Below are positions 11,762 to 22,793 of a stretch of DNA of 64,000 nt, in pieces. This stretch comes from Immersiella caudata (lineage: Eukaryota; Ascomycota; Sordariomycetes; Sordariales; Lasiosphaeriaceae). How positions within the stretch are numbered: position 1 is the stretch's first letter; each line of letters opens with the position of its first letter. A model generated the notes under the pieces. The model ran no database searches and was not told the DNA's origin. It saw only the letters and a program-made list of their open reading frames with translations. The stretch covers positions 62,001 through 126,000 of the forward strand of contig JAULSU010000005.1 of assembly GCA_030512335.1 (NCBI GenBank). Direction: 5' to 3'. Both the position numbers and the translations under genes were made by a program.

Positions 11762-13308
11762 GGTCGTCGTCGGTGTCACGGTCTCGAGAGACAATTGGGG
11801 ATCAGCGCATCGCACCGGTGGGCAGTCGCAATCGGGAAGATGATAAAAATCAAAGAGCTCGCGTGGATGGGGTTAAGATAGATCAGTATTGGCTGACCGC
11901 TTGATCGGCCGCGCGGGGGAGCTTGCTGATGTGATAGGGGGTTTTATTATCGAGGTGCCAGCAACCAGCATCCAGCGCCAGGGCCGGGCCGCTGGGTCGC
12001 GGGCGGGAGCGTCGAGAAAAAAAGCCACACAGAAAAGGGAAGGGGCAGGCGACGAGGGATTCGGTGACCGGGACCTGTCATGGGCCGTTCCCAGCCGGGC
12101 TGTGCACGCGAGGTGGGGCGTCTTGGGCCAGCCATCACGGCATTTGTGGGCGTGTTGGGGCAGAGTCTCGGCGCTGGCCCCGGACTTTAACCAGTCAGCA
12201 CGCATCAACCACCTTCCCCGTCTGTGCGTTACACCACAGCCTGCTAGGACTTGCAGATATGTCCTGGCCTGCGCCACAAAACGGAAAGAAAAGGCAACTG
12301 CGACGGAGACCTTTGGGAAGCAAATGCATTGGGTGCGGCGCGATTGTGATTCCATCGCATATTTCAAGGGTATCGCGCTTCCTGGCGTTCGGGCCCACGG
12401 TCGTCCCAGCGCTGTGATTGGCAACGGCAGCGAGCACGTACCCTTCAACGGCCTTCGCCTGTCGCCCGCAGGATCCCAAAGGACGGCTCGGAGCTCGACC
12501 CAATGACGGCCCGTGTGGGTCCTTTTCCCGAACACGCCACCGAAGCCCTCCAAGCTTGGGGCTGTCCACCGTCCCGGGTTGCAGCGCAGGAGCTCATTGC
12601 CTGTCTGCAAATTCAAGTCGCTGCTTACTCTCTGCAGCACAACAACCACCACGCCAGTAAAAATCCGGTCCTGCATGCCGCCAGACATTAGCCGTTTTTT
12701 TCCTCGGTATTGGAATTTTGACTGGCCACCTCATCGACGATGCCAAATGATGCAAAATGATGCGTTGAATGCCAAACTGAGGCACTCTCAGGTATTTCCA
12801 GGCTCCAATGCATCCGTCTTGACCATACGCATCAGGCATCAGGGGATGGCTAGCCTCCAATGAACTGACAGTAATGCCTGACTGGAATTGGCGTGACGGG
12901 GGAGGCATCATCATCTTCGCTTCTTTTGAGTCACTCCATGCACGAGGGGAGGGGGGGCAATCACTGTTAGTGGATGAGCGCGATGGGCCCTACGTCTTCA
13001 ACAAAATAGTAGGTGTGTTAGTATCCACAAGTTGCTGTTGTTTAAAGTCCGATATTACAGTCACGGCCCAGATTACGTGGATGGTGTTACAGAGTCGACG
13101 CTGTGTCACGTCAGGATAAACCTTCCCGTTCAAGTTGCCTCTAACGGCAGGGAGCCAGCACATGGTGGGAGAAAGAGGTTTGACATTCTTTCGATCTTAC
13201 CCCTGGGTCGGAAGTAGCTTACGCCTCTTCCCATCCCAAGCAGACCATAATTCCCAGGACAGAGGCCTTATGAAGATCTCCGAATGCCTCTTTGCATTTC
13301 AAGTACGC
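11762..13308. other. intergenic region upstream of the Zn2Cys6 factor
   Basis: 1.5 kb. A 271-codon open frame on the minus strand (11873-12688) has no motif and overlaps equally long frames on the other strand, so I read it as chance. The region probably holds the long promoter and leader usual for fungal regulators, plus the 3' end of the LIM gene to the right. Confidence 0.45.
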
Positions 13309-15565
13309 CTAATGCGACCCAGACTCAGAGCTATTCTTCAACAACCTGAGAGCATGATACATCATGAAGGTCCCCGCACCATAGTTGGTGATCAAGTAAT
13401 ATGTCTTGGTTGAGAAACACCGGCAGAACTTGCACTCCATGCTAGGTAAACGTCCAGGTAGCTTGCAGGGATGTCGGGAGGAACCCCAAGACTCTTGCCA
13501 GCTTTGGTTGTCACGAGTCAGGCATTCCAGATCGAATCTGAAGGCTTACTCCGTACTCCAAGACGATCAAGTCCCTCGAAGAAGAGACTAAGATATCTCG
13601 CCAGGATCCTGCCTGAGGCGATGAGATCTACTGTCTGGTGACTGTGGCGGCTCTCCTGGATAACACGGAACTGACTGCTGACAACGCGGTCATAAGCGTC
13701 GAGAATGGAAAAGAGTGCCTCCCTTTCCCTGTCAATGGCAGCAATCCTCCGCGCAAACTCTTCAGTGCCTCGGATGGGGACCCCAAGCGTGTCGGTCCAC
13801 CGGCCTCCGACTCGGGCTCGCTTGAGATAGGTTGACCCCGTGTGCTCCCGCTGGATTTGCCATCTAGTTGTTAATGCATAACATTCGGGGTGCCAAACCT
13901 GGGTTGGAACGTCTGTTTGTCGCCATCGAAGTCAACAAACCGCTGCATGATCGGAGATCTGCACCCTACGCAGCACATTGCATGGATTGTGCCGTAGTGA
14001 TACTGACAATACGCTTCTACTTCGTGTTCATAGTACGGGTTCGACTCGCCAAACAAGACCGAGCAGTCGGGCGTGCTGCAACCGAGATGGTCTAAGTGGT
14101 ACTTTCTGCCCGCAGTCGAGATATAGCTACCCCAGAGACTCTTCCCGCAGCTGTGACAAATGAGATCGAAGCGACGGAAGTAGTCGAGTTCGCAGAAGAA
14201 AAGGCCGTCTTTGGGGAAGTACCGGGAAGCCACAACCTCGTTATAGTCCTGAGACGTGCCTGTTAGTACCGAGGAGGACGCGAAGGGTAATAAAAAAACG
14301 CGCCACGTACCGGACATCTGATGCATTCCACATGAAATTCACCCTCCTTCCCTGGGATACGGACAAACCGGCCTGTAATCCGTCCGCCGCACTTCCTGCA
14401 CGGTACGTTCAATTTGGGTACCGGCAGGACGCCTTGTGTTCTGAGGTTTGCGTTGCGCGTCTCTGGCTTGCCAACTTCCCGTTGGGGCTCAGATATAGAC
14501 TTGGAGTCTGTTTCCGCACCGTCAGCAGGCTCCGTCGGGTTCTCAACCTCTATGGTTCGCGTTCGGGCAAGCGGTCCACTTATGATGACGAGGCCCTCTA
14601 GATCCTCCAGGGCGGCCGGTCTTTCAACATTTGGAGCGGGCTGCTCTCCAATAGTCAGGGCGTCCGAAAAGTCAATAAGGTCCCCCAGATCTTCCACCAG
14701 AGGTCCTGCGGGATCCTGCGGCCGGGTTTTGGCATGGGCCCGGGCCAGCGCTCGACGATAAGCTTGGCTGTTGACGACCAAATCGTCGAACTCGAAGTCG
14801 AGGTCAGATGGCGCAACAACAGACACATCGTCGGCGTCCAAGATTGACGAGTATCTACCGTCACGGCCGGCATATATCGAGTTTGCGACAACGACGCTTG
14901 GGTTTCTCGAGCGTAACGACTGTGTCAGTTCGGTTGATGCCCGGACAACCTCTTGTTTCTGCTGAAGCACGTCTTTGATCTCAGTCAGGGTGTTCCTGTA
15001 CCGAATTAGCTCAGAGCCCCATCAAGATAAAAGCGATGAGATACCCACATCTGGAGCAGCTGAATCAGAGTTGTGATGGCCGTCTGTTGCCCGCGTATCG
15101 AACTCAGCAGGTCGCTCAGATGCGACTCATTCCACACCATCCTGACCCGCGAACGCCATCTAATTCGGCTGGCATCTGCAACCGCCGCAATGATGCGTTG
15201 AATCTCAGCATCGAGACAGCTAATCACGACCATGCATCCTGTCAGAGCCTGGTCGAGAACCATGGGCATCTCGGTGTGTCGCGACTTCCACAGATGGGCG
15301 AGATCCTGTCGCTGTAACAGCAGGCTCTGGATCTGGGCCAGGGACGCTGAGATCACAGTTGACTCAGAACATATTGCCACGATAATCACCGGTGTGTCTT
15401 GGTATTTCTCTCGAAGGTCGTAAAGCTTCTTGACCGTTGTCAGGCACGTGCTGGTTGTGCTAGCCTAAAACGGAAAAGGGGCAACCCTCTCAGCAACGAA
15501 AAAGGGACGGGTATTTGACTTCGGGAGATGCGTACCACAATAGAAGCGATGCTGATAGGGTCCAT
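13309..15565 (-). CDS. LIM-domain protein with an NLR-type fungal N-terminal domain; frame broken in the last LIM
   Basis: Exons read: 15565-15536, 15464-15049, 14995-14311, 14248-13871 (minus strand), giving 502 aa to a TAA at 13871. The first 130 residues (start MDPISIASIVASTTSTCLTT; later WRSRVRMVWNESHLSDLLSS and QQTAITTLIQLLQ) match the helical N-terminal domain found in fungal NACHT/STAND proteins and in azaphilone-cluster protein L. An acidic linker with LIDFSDAL follows. Then come LIM fingers: CRKCGG...FHVECIRC, CHSCGKSLWGS...HLDHLGC and a third that begins CVGCRSPIMQRF. The third finger stops early. One base out of frame, from about 13897 to 13518, the expected WHPECY and a helical region continue, and CKFCRCF lies near 13440. 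The last open frame ends at 13309-13311. So either one base is inserted or lost near 13900 or a 38-nt intron is used. LIM fingers bind proteins; the partner is unknown. Confidence 0.65.
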
Positions 15566-15930
15566 GTTCCCTCTTTCGCCCTGAGTCTTGCTGAAAGAGT
15601 TGTTCGAGAGAAGGGTCCAGAGCCTGATGCGGGGCGCAAGAAATGTTCTTGGCGACGAGTCGAGTTGGGGCTTTCAAACGCGGTTCCTAGTCTAATCATA
15701 CTTTGGGAGTAGCCGACATCGAATGTGGCTAGCGGCAAGCCACACATAAAGATTGGGGCCAGACACATTCCCTCATCAGTCTAGACACTAAACTTGAACA
15801 CCAGGTACTTAGATACCATAATGGGGTATGGGTAGTAGTTGTACAAGCGTTCTGGCCCAGAAAAGGGGGGTAGTTGTTTCTTTTAGCATATGCCCCGGCG
15901 TCAGAGTGCGAGAAACGAGCATCCTCACCG
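15566..15930. other. short intergenic region
   Basis: 365 bases between the start of the LIM gene (leftward) and the stop-interrupted gene (rightward). It likely serves as a shared divergent promoter. Nothing else is seen. Confidence 0.4.
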
Positions 15931-16790
15931 CCATGACCGACCAACAATTTTGCAGACGTCCAGAAGAGGGTGCAGCACCGGCTGGAATCCTATTTGCCGA
16001 CCAGAAACTCAAGGGTGAATTCCGTAAGTCCATTCGACAAACCAACCACCCGCGATGTCATCGAATATACGAAGAAGGAGCTGGACGTCACAGCCCCATC
16101 GCTGGCCGAAAGAGAGGAGCTCATTCGCAACAACCTCGAATTCATGGCACGATCGCGGGAGGCCATCAACTAGACCTTTGTGAACCAGCCTGGTTTCTCC
16201 GAGCAGCTGCAGGCGGAGCTGGACAATCTTCCTCTCTTCAACGATGCTCTTCCGGGCGACATCACGACACTCTGCGAGTCTATATACAACACTGATTTGC
16301 ACGGCCGCATCTTGGAGGACAGAGGCGTTGTGAGCGCCTATGCCAAGACCAAGCTTGTTTCCTCGGGTGCCAGGGAAATGTCAAAGGAGGATATCGATGC
16401 CATGATAACTCGGCTTCTGGCCCAGAACCAAGAGAGCTCTGCAGTACTGTGAGTTCTTATTTTCATTTTTTGCTTTACAGCTTGGGAATTGCAGCACTAA
16501 CGCGCCGATTTACCAGCCAGCGAGAGCGCGATTTGCGACACAAGACTGACCCCACCACGGCCAAAGGCAGAGAGCGGTTGGAGGCATAGGAGAGAGTGGT
16601 GCAGGAAATGGAGAGAAATTTGGAAGAGATCAAAGACCGCGAAGCAAGCTATCAGGATGTCAAGGAGTATCAAAATGAGACGGTACCGGGAACGAAGCTT
16701 CTGAAGGAGGAAGCCGGCGTTGAAAAAATGATAACTGACCTGGTTGGTCCATATTTAAAAGGGGTAGGGTTTGCGGTGGTAAGGGGCTAG
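15931..16790 (+). pseudogene. unknown helical protein gene with two in-frame TAG codons
   Basis: A single reading frame runs from about 15940 to 16448. A normal intron (16449-16516, GTGAGT...TTTACCAG) follows, and the frame continues to a TAG at 16788-16790. It is interrupted only by TAG at 16171-16173 (REAIN*TFVNQP) and TAG at 16587-16589 (RERLEA*ERVVQEME). No frameshift is needed. The encoded protein is charged and helical (TTRDVIEYTKKELDV; EEIKDREASYQDVKEY), with coiled-coil character at the end. I do not recognise a family. The first codon is unclear: the only nearby ATG (15933) is in another frame, so an upstream exon may exist. Both stops would be CAG by a single C-to-T change, or TGG if the middle A were edited to inosine. 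Either a young pseudogene or an edited gene. Confidence 0.6.
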
Positions 16791-16928
16791 TGATGTAAAG
16801 GAGTTGATTGTTTGAGACTCGGACAGCCTTCAAGGGGCTCAAGAACAAAAGGCATTGCTTTTCTCGTCATCAGCCGCTAACATCCGTCTACCACCAAAGA
16901 AACTGCAATCTAGACCGGACCGGATCCC

Positions 16929-18796
16929 TCAGAGCAAGGCACCGCCTCCCTCATTATCGTCCCCGTCGTCCTCCTCCCCAGTTGACCCCTCAGTCAGCTC
17001 AGGCGTTTGCGTAAGAGACTCACGCACGCTGCCATCATCCCGTTCACGCCTCGCTACCCTCGGCGTCTCCTCCCACACCAAACCCTCCCCTTCTTCCTTG
17101 TCATCCTCCCCCTCGTGAATACTAACCATCCCCATCTGCGCAGCCAACTCATCACCAACCTCCCCCCACATCGACATAGTATCCACCTCCCTCCTCCCAC
17201 TCACACTCCCAAAGTCAGTAACCGCCCTCCTCCCAACACTTACACTCCCGCCATACACACTCCCTCCATACACACTCCCCTGCATCTCCGGCGGCACATT
17301 ACTAGGCGTATCCCAACTATCATTTGGCCTCTGCGATGAAAACTTCTCCCTCAGATTCAAAAACACTTCCTCTCTAACAACAGGTATAATCTGATCCAAT
17401 ATCTTATTCCTCCCCTGCGCCTTCGTCTTGTCGTAAACATCTGGTGTTCGCCAAGGGATGTACAAGTTCTTGTGGCCCTCCCGGACTTGAACTCCGCTGG
17501 GATGAAACATGAAGTAGCACTCGCACAGCCGGCAGGTGGGCTTGGAAGTGCCGATGTACCGGTCGTTGAGGAAGAATTGGGGAGGGCCGTCGGGGAGGCG
17601 GAGAAGGTGGTCGAGGAGGTTGACTTCGGCATGAACGAACGGTTTGAAGTTGCATGTGGAGGAGATGGTGGTGTTGAGGGGGAATCCTGAGTTTTCCAAC
17701 TCGAGGGCGTACTTTTGGTAAAGTAGTCTTTTCTCGGCGTCGGAAGTCATGTTGTTGATGATGTGATTGGCCGAGAGCTTGTTTCGGGGGAGGTTGATGG
17801 CGCGGGGGGTGGTCGAGGGGAAGAAGGTGATGGAAAAGTCGACGAAGAGTTGAGGCCAGTTGCGGCGGGCGGTGAGGAGAATGTTGATGGCGTAGTAGTA
17901 GGAGAGGAGTCGGCCGATGGAGTGGCTGAGGACTACCCAGGGTGCTGTGCGGTCGGTGTTATTATGGGTGCGGAGGCGGAGGTATTCTTTGAAGGACGGC
18001 GTGTTAATGCGGAAAATGGCTTTGATGGCACGGATGGATCCGTCAATGACTGCATTCTTCTTGTCAGTTTATACAGTATTAGAAAACAAAAGTCCATAAC
18101 CTGGCAGACTCACACGCCTCCATTGTGCCTCGCTTATGGTCGACAATGTCCGAGTCTAGGATCGGCTTTAGATACTGTAGGCTGCACAGCATTTCTTTGC
18201 CTGATTGTACACTGGTAAGCGCGAGACTATTGACAGTGATGAATAGAGAGCTTACCGTCATCTGTTTGATCCATTCGGGTAGAGTTAATACAGGTGTCCA
18301 GCGTCTCCGAGATGCGTCCGATGTACCCCTTGATTCGGCTCTGATTAAACTCAACGATGCTCCGCAAGAGGCGCAGGGAGATGGGCAGCGACCCGAGCCG
18401 ACTAATTGAACCGCGAATCTCATCATCCTGAGCCTTTCCAAGGACTTCGAGGATGCCCGCGACGTAGTGTGACGTGCGCTGGTAATCTTCTTCGTCGCGG
18501 TTGTTGGACGTGAAGTAATATTGGATCGTGCCGTGTTGCAAGATGGCAAATGACGTGACCGTTTTGCCGCCTTTGCAGCTGTCGCAAATATGACCCAGCT
18601 TATTGACAAAGCTCTTGAATGGGTTGGATGGGGCTGTCTCAACATCGGGCATGCGGAGTGACTGAGTCTTTTGAAACGTTTTCTTCAACGAAGAAAGGAG
18701 AAGCAGCGGAAAGTAAAAGCGCCGGACATAGCTGCCTGTCAGGGCTATCTGTCGTGCCTGCTCAGGGACACCAGAGTCCTCGTCAACAGTCTCCAT
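16929..18796 (-). CDS. OTT_1508-like deaminase family protein
   Basis: complement(join(16929..18049,18114..18200,18256..18796)), 582 aa. Introns of 55 nt (GTAAGC...AATCAG) and 64 nt (GTGAGT...ATGCAG) keep phase. The zinc site of the cytidine-deaminase-like fold is intact: HAE at 349-351 (FVHAEVNLLDHLL), then PTCRLC with C382 and C385. HPSGVQVREGHKNLYIPW follows. This order and spacing match the OTT_1508-like deaminase family, known in Orientia and widely in filamentous fungi and predicted from comparative analysis to act on nucleic acids or nucleotides; the real substrate is unknown. The N-terminal 300 residues are helical. The C-terminal 120 residues are acidic and low complexity and contain a short repeat (GSVYGGSVYGGSVSVG). 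No signal peptide is seen. The neighbours include other genes of recognition-type families. The fold call is strong, the role open. Confidence 0.85.
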
Positions 18797-19736
18797 GTTG
18801 AAGAGCAAAAGCTCAAGAAAAGTATTAATGACAGCTTCGTAGGTAGCTCAAGGGTCTTGAAACGAGAGTGACTGAGGACGCGTTTGACAAAAATTGGAAA
18901 TAGGGGCTGCGTTTTATCTCGTCTCAGGCGCCAAGAACAGAGTAGGATTCGATTGCCGTCCTTTCCCTTCCATCTCCGGGTCTGCTCTTCATGCGCGAGT
19001 CCTTATGGCTCTCCATTTTGCTGGGGTTGCACAGGTACTTGGTTGGTCCGACTGGCCATAGGTTGATCGCGTTCGCGGGATGAACATGACAACTCAAGAA
19101 TATAGCCTCCAGTTGGGAACTCGGGGCGGCCACTAAGATAAAGGAGCGTCGTGATCGGGCGCGGGCATAGGCCGAAATATGCCAGCTCTGGCGTTTGTCG
19201 TTCCGTCAGGTTGACTTTCGCTGCATATGCCCCATCTCATCCGCCGTGCCAATTTGTCGGCCCCCAAGAACATCGACCAATCATGTGCGATAGCGACAAG
19301 TGGGCGACCACGACAAGCTGCCCAGCTCACAGCTTGTATGCAGTGGGCCTCAAGAGTGGATATGAATGAGAGAGCCTTGGAAAGGAAGAAAAGGGACTGA
19401 TTTGACAACATTTCGCACGGCCCTTATCTTGCGAAAGTCTCTCTCACTTCACAGTGGAAATTTGTTTCTTACACTGCTCAAGAGCACCATCGGGCTTGGT
19501 TTCGGATTCCACGGAAAATGAGACCAAGTCCAAGTATTAATAGGGGCTTTCCTGCCGTCCAAAACACCAGTTGCCCTACTCATTCCGACACTTCCAACTA
19601 CAAAGTCCAAAGGTCAAAGACAGTTATTACTTGATACCACGAACTCATTTCGCGCACGGGTAAGCCCGAAAGATACCCCATCTGCCTGTCTCTTAGTGGC
19701 ACCTCACGCTGACATTTATAGCTCCCACAGGTTGCC
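18797..19736. other. intergenic region, divergent promoters
   Basis: 940 bases between the deaminase (leftward) and the C2H2 gene (rightward). No supported ORF. A plausible 5' UTR intron of the C2H2 gene (AG at 19721, CTGACATTTATAG) lies just before its first ATG. Confidence 0.4.
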
Positions 19737-20672
19737 ATGGACTCGGACGAAGAAGAAGACTTTTCCACCAACGAATCCTGGCAGCACATTGAAGTTGGTG
19801 CCGGTTTTACAGTCGACTCGACCTCACCATTCTCCGCCGTGAGGTGGTACAGGTCCTATGACGACCAAAGTATCAACCCCCAAGTTTTGACCTCATTTCA
19901 GGATCTCAACCCCCAGATTTCTCCAGCCAGCCCTGGTAGTGGGGATTCTCCATCCGATGGGTCATCAACTCCCGAACGCAGCTTCAGCCATGAGCTGGAA
20001 GAGTCCTCAGTGGGCACCTCCGCCCACGCCTGCCCACCCTGATCGGGCAATTACTCGACCATCATGGCTTCTGACGCACACCGGGATCCATACTTTGATT
20101 CAGATGTCCTACCGTCCGCTGTTTCTTCAAGTCGCTTTCATTCTTCACAAATTTCCACCGTCGCTACAGAAAACATGCACCAGCCCGCCACAGAACACCA
20201 AAGCCCTGTCACTGTCAACCAGACACGACAGCTGGTCAACAAATCAAGCAGATCCAAGCCGGGAGTCAATCAACGCCTCGTCTGCAGTTTCAAGGGTTGC
20301 AAGAACACCAAAGAGTTTCCCAGGAGAGCAGAGTTCGAGTAAGGCGCCAACCATCATCTGTTGTCAACACGCCCCGGACTAATCATCTCTATCCATCTAG
20401 CAAGCATCTCCGGGAGCACGAAAGACCCATTGCATGCCCGGTAATGGGCTTTTTGAAGTGCGAGAAGGGATTCTCGCAGAAAAAAACAACTGCATCGCCA
20501 TCTCTGGACCCATCACCGCCTCTATGCCATCGCAAACGGCATTCCTCCGGTGGATATGACTTGCCCGTTGTGCAGACAGTCATCGAGGGCGGACAATCTC
20601 AAGAGGCACATGAAGAATGTGCACGGTGTTTGCCTTGAGAATTGCATGGATGTGACTCATTTTGTTACCTAG
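19737..20672 (+). pseudogene. C2H2 zinc-finger protein gene with an in-frame TGA and a homopolymer frameshift
   Basis: The frame opens at ATG 19737 (MDSDEEEDFSTNESWQHIEV), is stopped by TGA at 20040-20042, and resumes in the same frame with ATG 20064. An intron (20339-20400, GTAAGG...CATCTAG with ACTAATC branch) joins EF/D/KHLREHERP. Fingers are seen at CSFKGCKNTKEF...FDKHLREH, a second at CEKGFSQKK and a third at CPLCRQSSRADNLKRHMKNVH. After CEKGFSQKK the frame shifts by one base in a run of seven A (20470-20476). The other frame then gives LHRHLWTHH and the third finger, and ends at TAG 20670-20672. With six A the second finger would be complete. The TGA could mean that translation starts at 20064 instead. 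A DNA-binding protein is the likely origin. The shift may be an assembly error in the A run. Confidence 0.65.
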
Positions 20673-21123
20673 CATTTTCATTTACTACTGCACTCCTTCA
20701 GTCTCCTATTGATAAATGAAATTTGCTTTCCAGCTTTCTCCTCTCCATCCTGACACCACCGCGCCAGAATGACCTATTTGCGTCCCCACCACATCCTCCG
20801 AACACTCGGAGCAGCAACCCCAGTCTCCTCCGGAACATCCGGCAATTCAGTCCCCGTAGCACTCGGCGGCAACAACACCCCCGTGTCCCCACCACCACCA
20901 CTTGCCATAGGCGGAACCGGCGCCATAAAATTGCAACCGGCCCCCCCGTCGGCGCCGTCCCATTCCCATGATGATAATTCTTCTCATCTTGATATTTGTC
21001 TCTGTTCAAGTTCTTTTGTATCCAATCCGTATTAAAATGCATTTTTGTATCCTGGCATCATCCAACATTCCAGGTGTCTTTTCCAGCCGGAGTATCCAAG
21101 CCCAAATGCAACGCCTCCGAGAA
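20673..21123. other. intergenic region between convergent genes
   Basis: 450 bases. On the minus strand a short open stretch near 20773-20960 reads as Pro/Gly-rich sequence (NFMAPVPPMASGGGGDTG) that resembles a low-complexity protein tail, but no start, donor or partner exon is found. No gene is called. Confidence 0.35.
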
Positions 21124-22197
21124 TTACACCCTTTCCACCGATATCTTCGCTCCCTTCTCCTTCGCACACCTCCCGCAAGCACAATCGAACCCCCACGTCT
21201 TCTTCAACAATCTCCCCCTCTCCTCCCACCCCATCACCTCCCCCTTTTCATCCCTCAACTCTTCCTTGCCACCATTCACATAACTAATATAAAGCTGCTC
21301 CCCCCTCTTCACCTCCCTGCCAGTACTAAACACCCAATCCCTCCCTTCCCTCCTCCTGGCCAAATTCGGGTCACAGCTATGATTGAAATAGCTTGCTGAC
21401 GGCCACACGCCGTACCCAAAGAACTCTGAGCCGCCGTCGAAGAGCGAGCGGATGCCGAAGGAGTTGTGCGTTTCGCGGGATTTCATTTCGTGGAGTTCCG
21501 CGCCGGATACAAATGGCAGTATCTCCACTGGCAGGACAGCCAGCAATTGCAGATATGAGGAGATGTACTCGTCCAGTTCGTGAGAGGAGAGGTACGGTGT
21601 TGATTCGGATTCCAGTCCGCAGAGGAGTGTCTGTTTGTCAGAAGATTTGCTTGAGGTGCAAGATGAAAGGACGGAGGTGAGCAGGAAGGTGAGCACGTCC
21701 GGGGAGACCGGTGTTGATAATGCGCGGGAGAGTGCGCGGAGGCGGGATTTTGTTGGAGGGGGTTTGCCGATTCGGGCGGTGCGGATGAGAGCGGCTTGGG
21801 TTTCTGCGGCTGTCCATGCCTTTCGGATCTCGTCAGGGGTAGGTCGGGGCCCGAGTAACGTGTCAGCGTGTTGATTGCTGTTTTGTTTGGTTTTGATGAT
21901 TTTTTCGATGGCGGCGCGGGCGGCCATACAGAGGTCGCCCGAGGTGGGGAAGAAGGCAAGCTGACATTGTTCGGAGCAGAATGCGAGGCCGTGGGTGGTG
22001 TCTTTTATGGGTTGTTTGACGCCGAGGTCATAGGAGAAGCAGTGAGAGCAGACTTCGCCGCGGTAATCGCGAAATAGGACGTGGACGGTGAGGTCGCTGG
22101 CAGTCAGGATGTGTGTCCCGGTGGGGATGTCTTGGGTGGCGAAGACCCCGCGTCCGGCGCCAGGGGCGTTGTCGATTGTAAACAAGCGTTCAGACAT
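21124..22197 (-). CDS. SET-domain protein with a MYND-like zinc site (SMYD/Set6 type)
   Basis: Single exon, 357 aa, start at ATG 22197 (MSERLFTIDNAPGAGRGVFA). A TATATAAG element lies about 60 nt upstream. The SET fold opens with GAGRGVFATQDIPTGT near residues 11-26. A cysteine cluster (CSHCFSYD...LAFCSEQCQ, about residues 45-75) is inserted in the way the MYND finger interrupts SET in SMYD proteins, though it is shorter than a full MYND. The catalytic core has FNHSCDPN (about residue 285) and GEQLYISYVNG, and the post-SET cysteines are CACGRC near the C-terminus. The family transfers methyl groups from S-adenosylmethionine to lysines of histones or other proteins. The target is unknown. About 150 residues between the finger and the NHSC motif are helical and variable. 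Confidence 0.88.
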   Translation of the reverse strand: MSERLFTIDNAPGAGRGVFATQDIPTGTHILTASDLTVHVLFRDYRGEVCSHCFSYDLGVKQPIKDTTHGLAFCSEQCQLAFFPTSGDLCMAARAAIEKIIKTKQNSNQHADTLLGPRPTPDEIRKAWTAAETQAALIRTARIGKPPPTKSRLRALSRALSTPVSPDVLTFLLTSVLSSCTSSKSSDKQTLLCGLESESTPYLSSHELDEYISSYLQLLAVLPVEILPFVSGAELHEMKSRETHNSFGIRSLFDGGSEFFGYGVWPSASYFNHSCDPNLARRREGRDWVFSTGREVKRGEQLYISYVNGGKEELRDEKGEVMGWEERGRLLKKTWGFDCACGRCAKEKGAKISVERV

Positions 22198-22254
22198 GAT
22201 GATTGTGGGGGCTGCGTCGACTTCCCAAGAGGCAAAACGAAACAAGGTATGCCA

Positions 22255-22263
22255 CTTATATAT
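22255..22263 (-). promoter_or_regulatory. TATA-like element of the SET-domain gene
   Basis: ATATATAAG on the minus strand, about 58-66 nt upstream of the ATG at 22197. Position and sequence fit a TATA box with a short leader. Not tested beyond sequence and spacing. Confidence 0.45.
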
Positions 22264-22793
22264 GTTCTAGACCCATCTTCGACTTTTTTATCCCTGCATT
22301 AAATTTTGAAGCTTAAAAAGATTTGGGATTTGGGGAAGCGGAGCCAGAAGTGGGCCAGAACATGGCGTTCCTCACCGCCCCGCTGAGGGAGAGCGGAAGC
22401 TTATCGTAACACTCCGACTCGTCTCGAGTCATTCATCCGGGTTACCCAACTGAGATTACCACATGGAACTGGCTGAGCTTTCCATTAGCGATCCACTTTC
22501 TGCCGTGTGCTGGCCTCTCTTTGTGCGAAAAGATACCGTGCCGTCGAGGTGAAATACATGAAAAGTGAAATTACCGCCCGTTTCCCCCCTAAAATCGAGC
22601 CCCTAGAATCCAAACGCCACATTCGTCATGACCATTCCTGTGAAACACCGTATTTGCGTGCAGCAACCGTCGCCACCCTCACAACATTTGACAGAGTCCT
22701 CCTCAAGTGAAGCTTTCTTGGCAGTTCACCAGACTTCTGGCTCCCCAACAAGCTCCAAACCAACGCTGGCACTTTGCCAAAGCTCTAGTGAGA
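22264..22793. other. intergenic region
   Basis: About 530 bases between the start of the SET gene and the stop of the HET gene (both leftward). AT-richer than its neighbours; no ORF of interest. Confidence 0.4.

Noticed and set aside
10775..11881. 368-codon Arg/Gly-rich frame on the plus strand
   Set aside because: Antisense of the Zn2Cys6 gene, whose zinc cluster and splice sites are clear.
11873..12688. 271-codon frame on the minus strand upstream of the transcription factor
   Set aside because: No domain, no hydrophobic or helical pattern, overlapped by long frames on the plus strand; probably promoter and leader.
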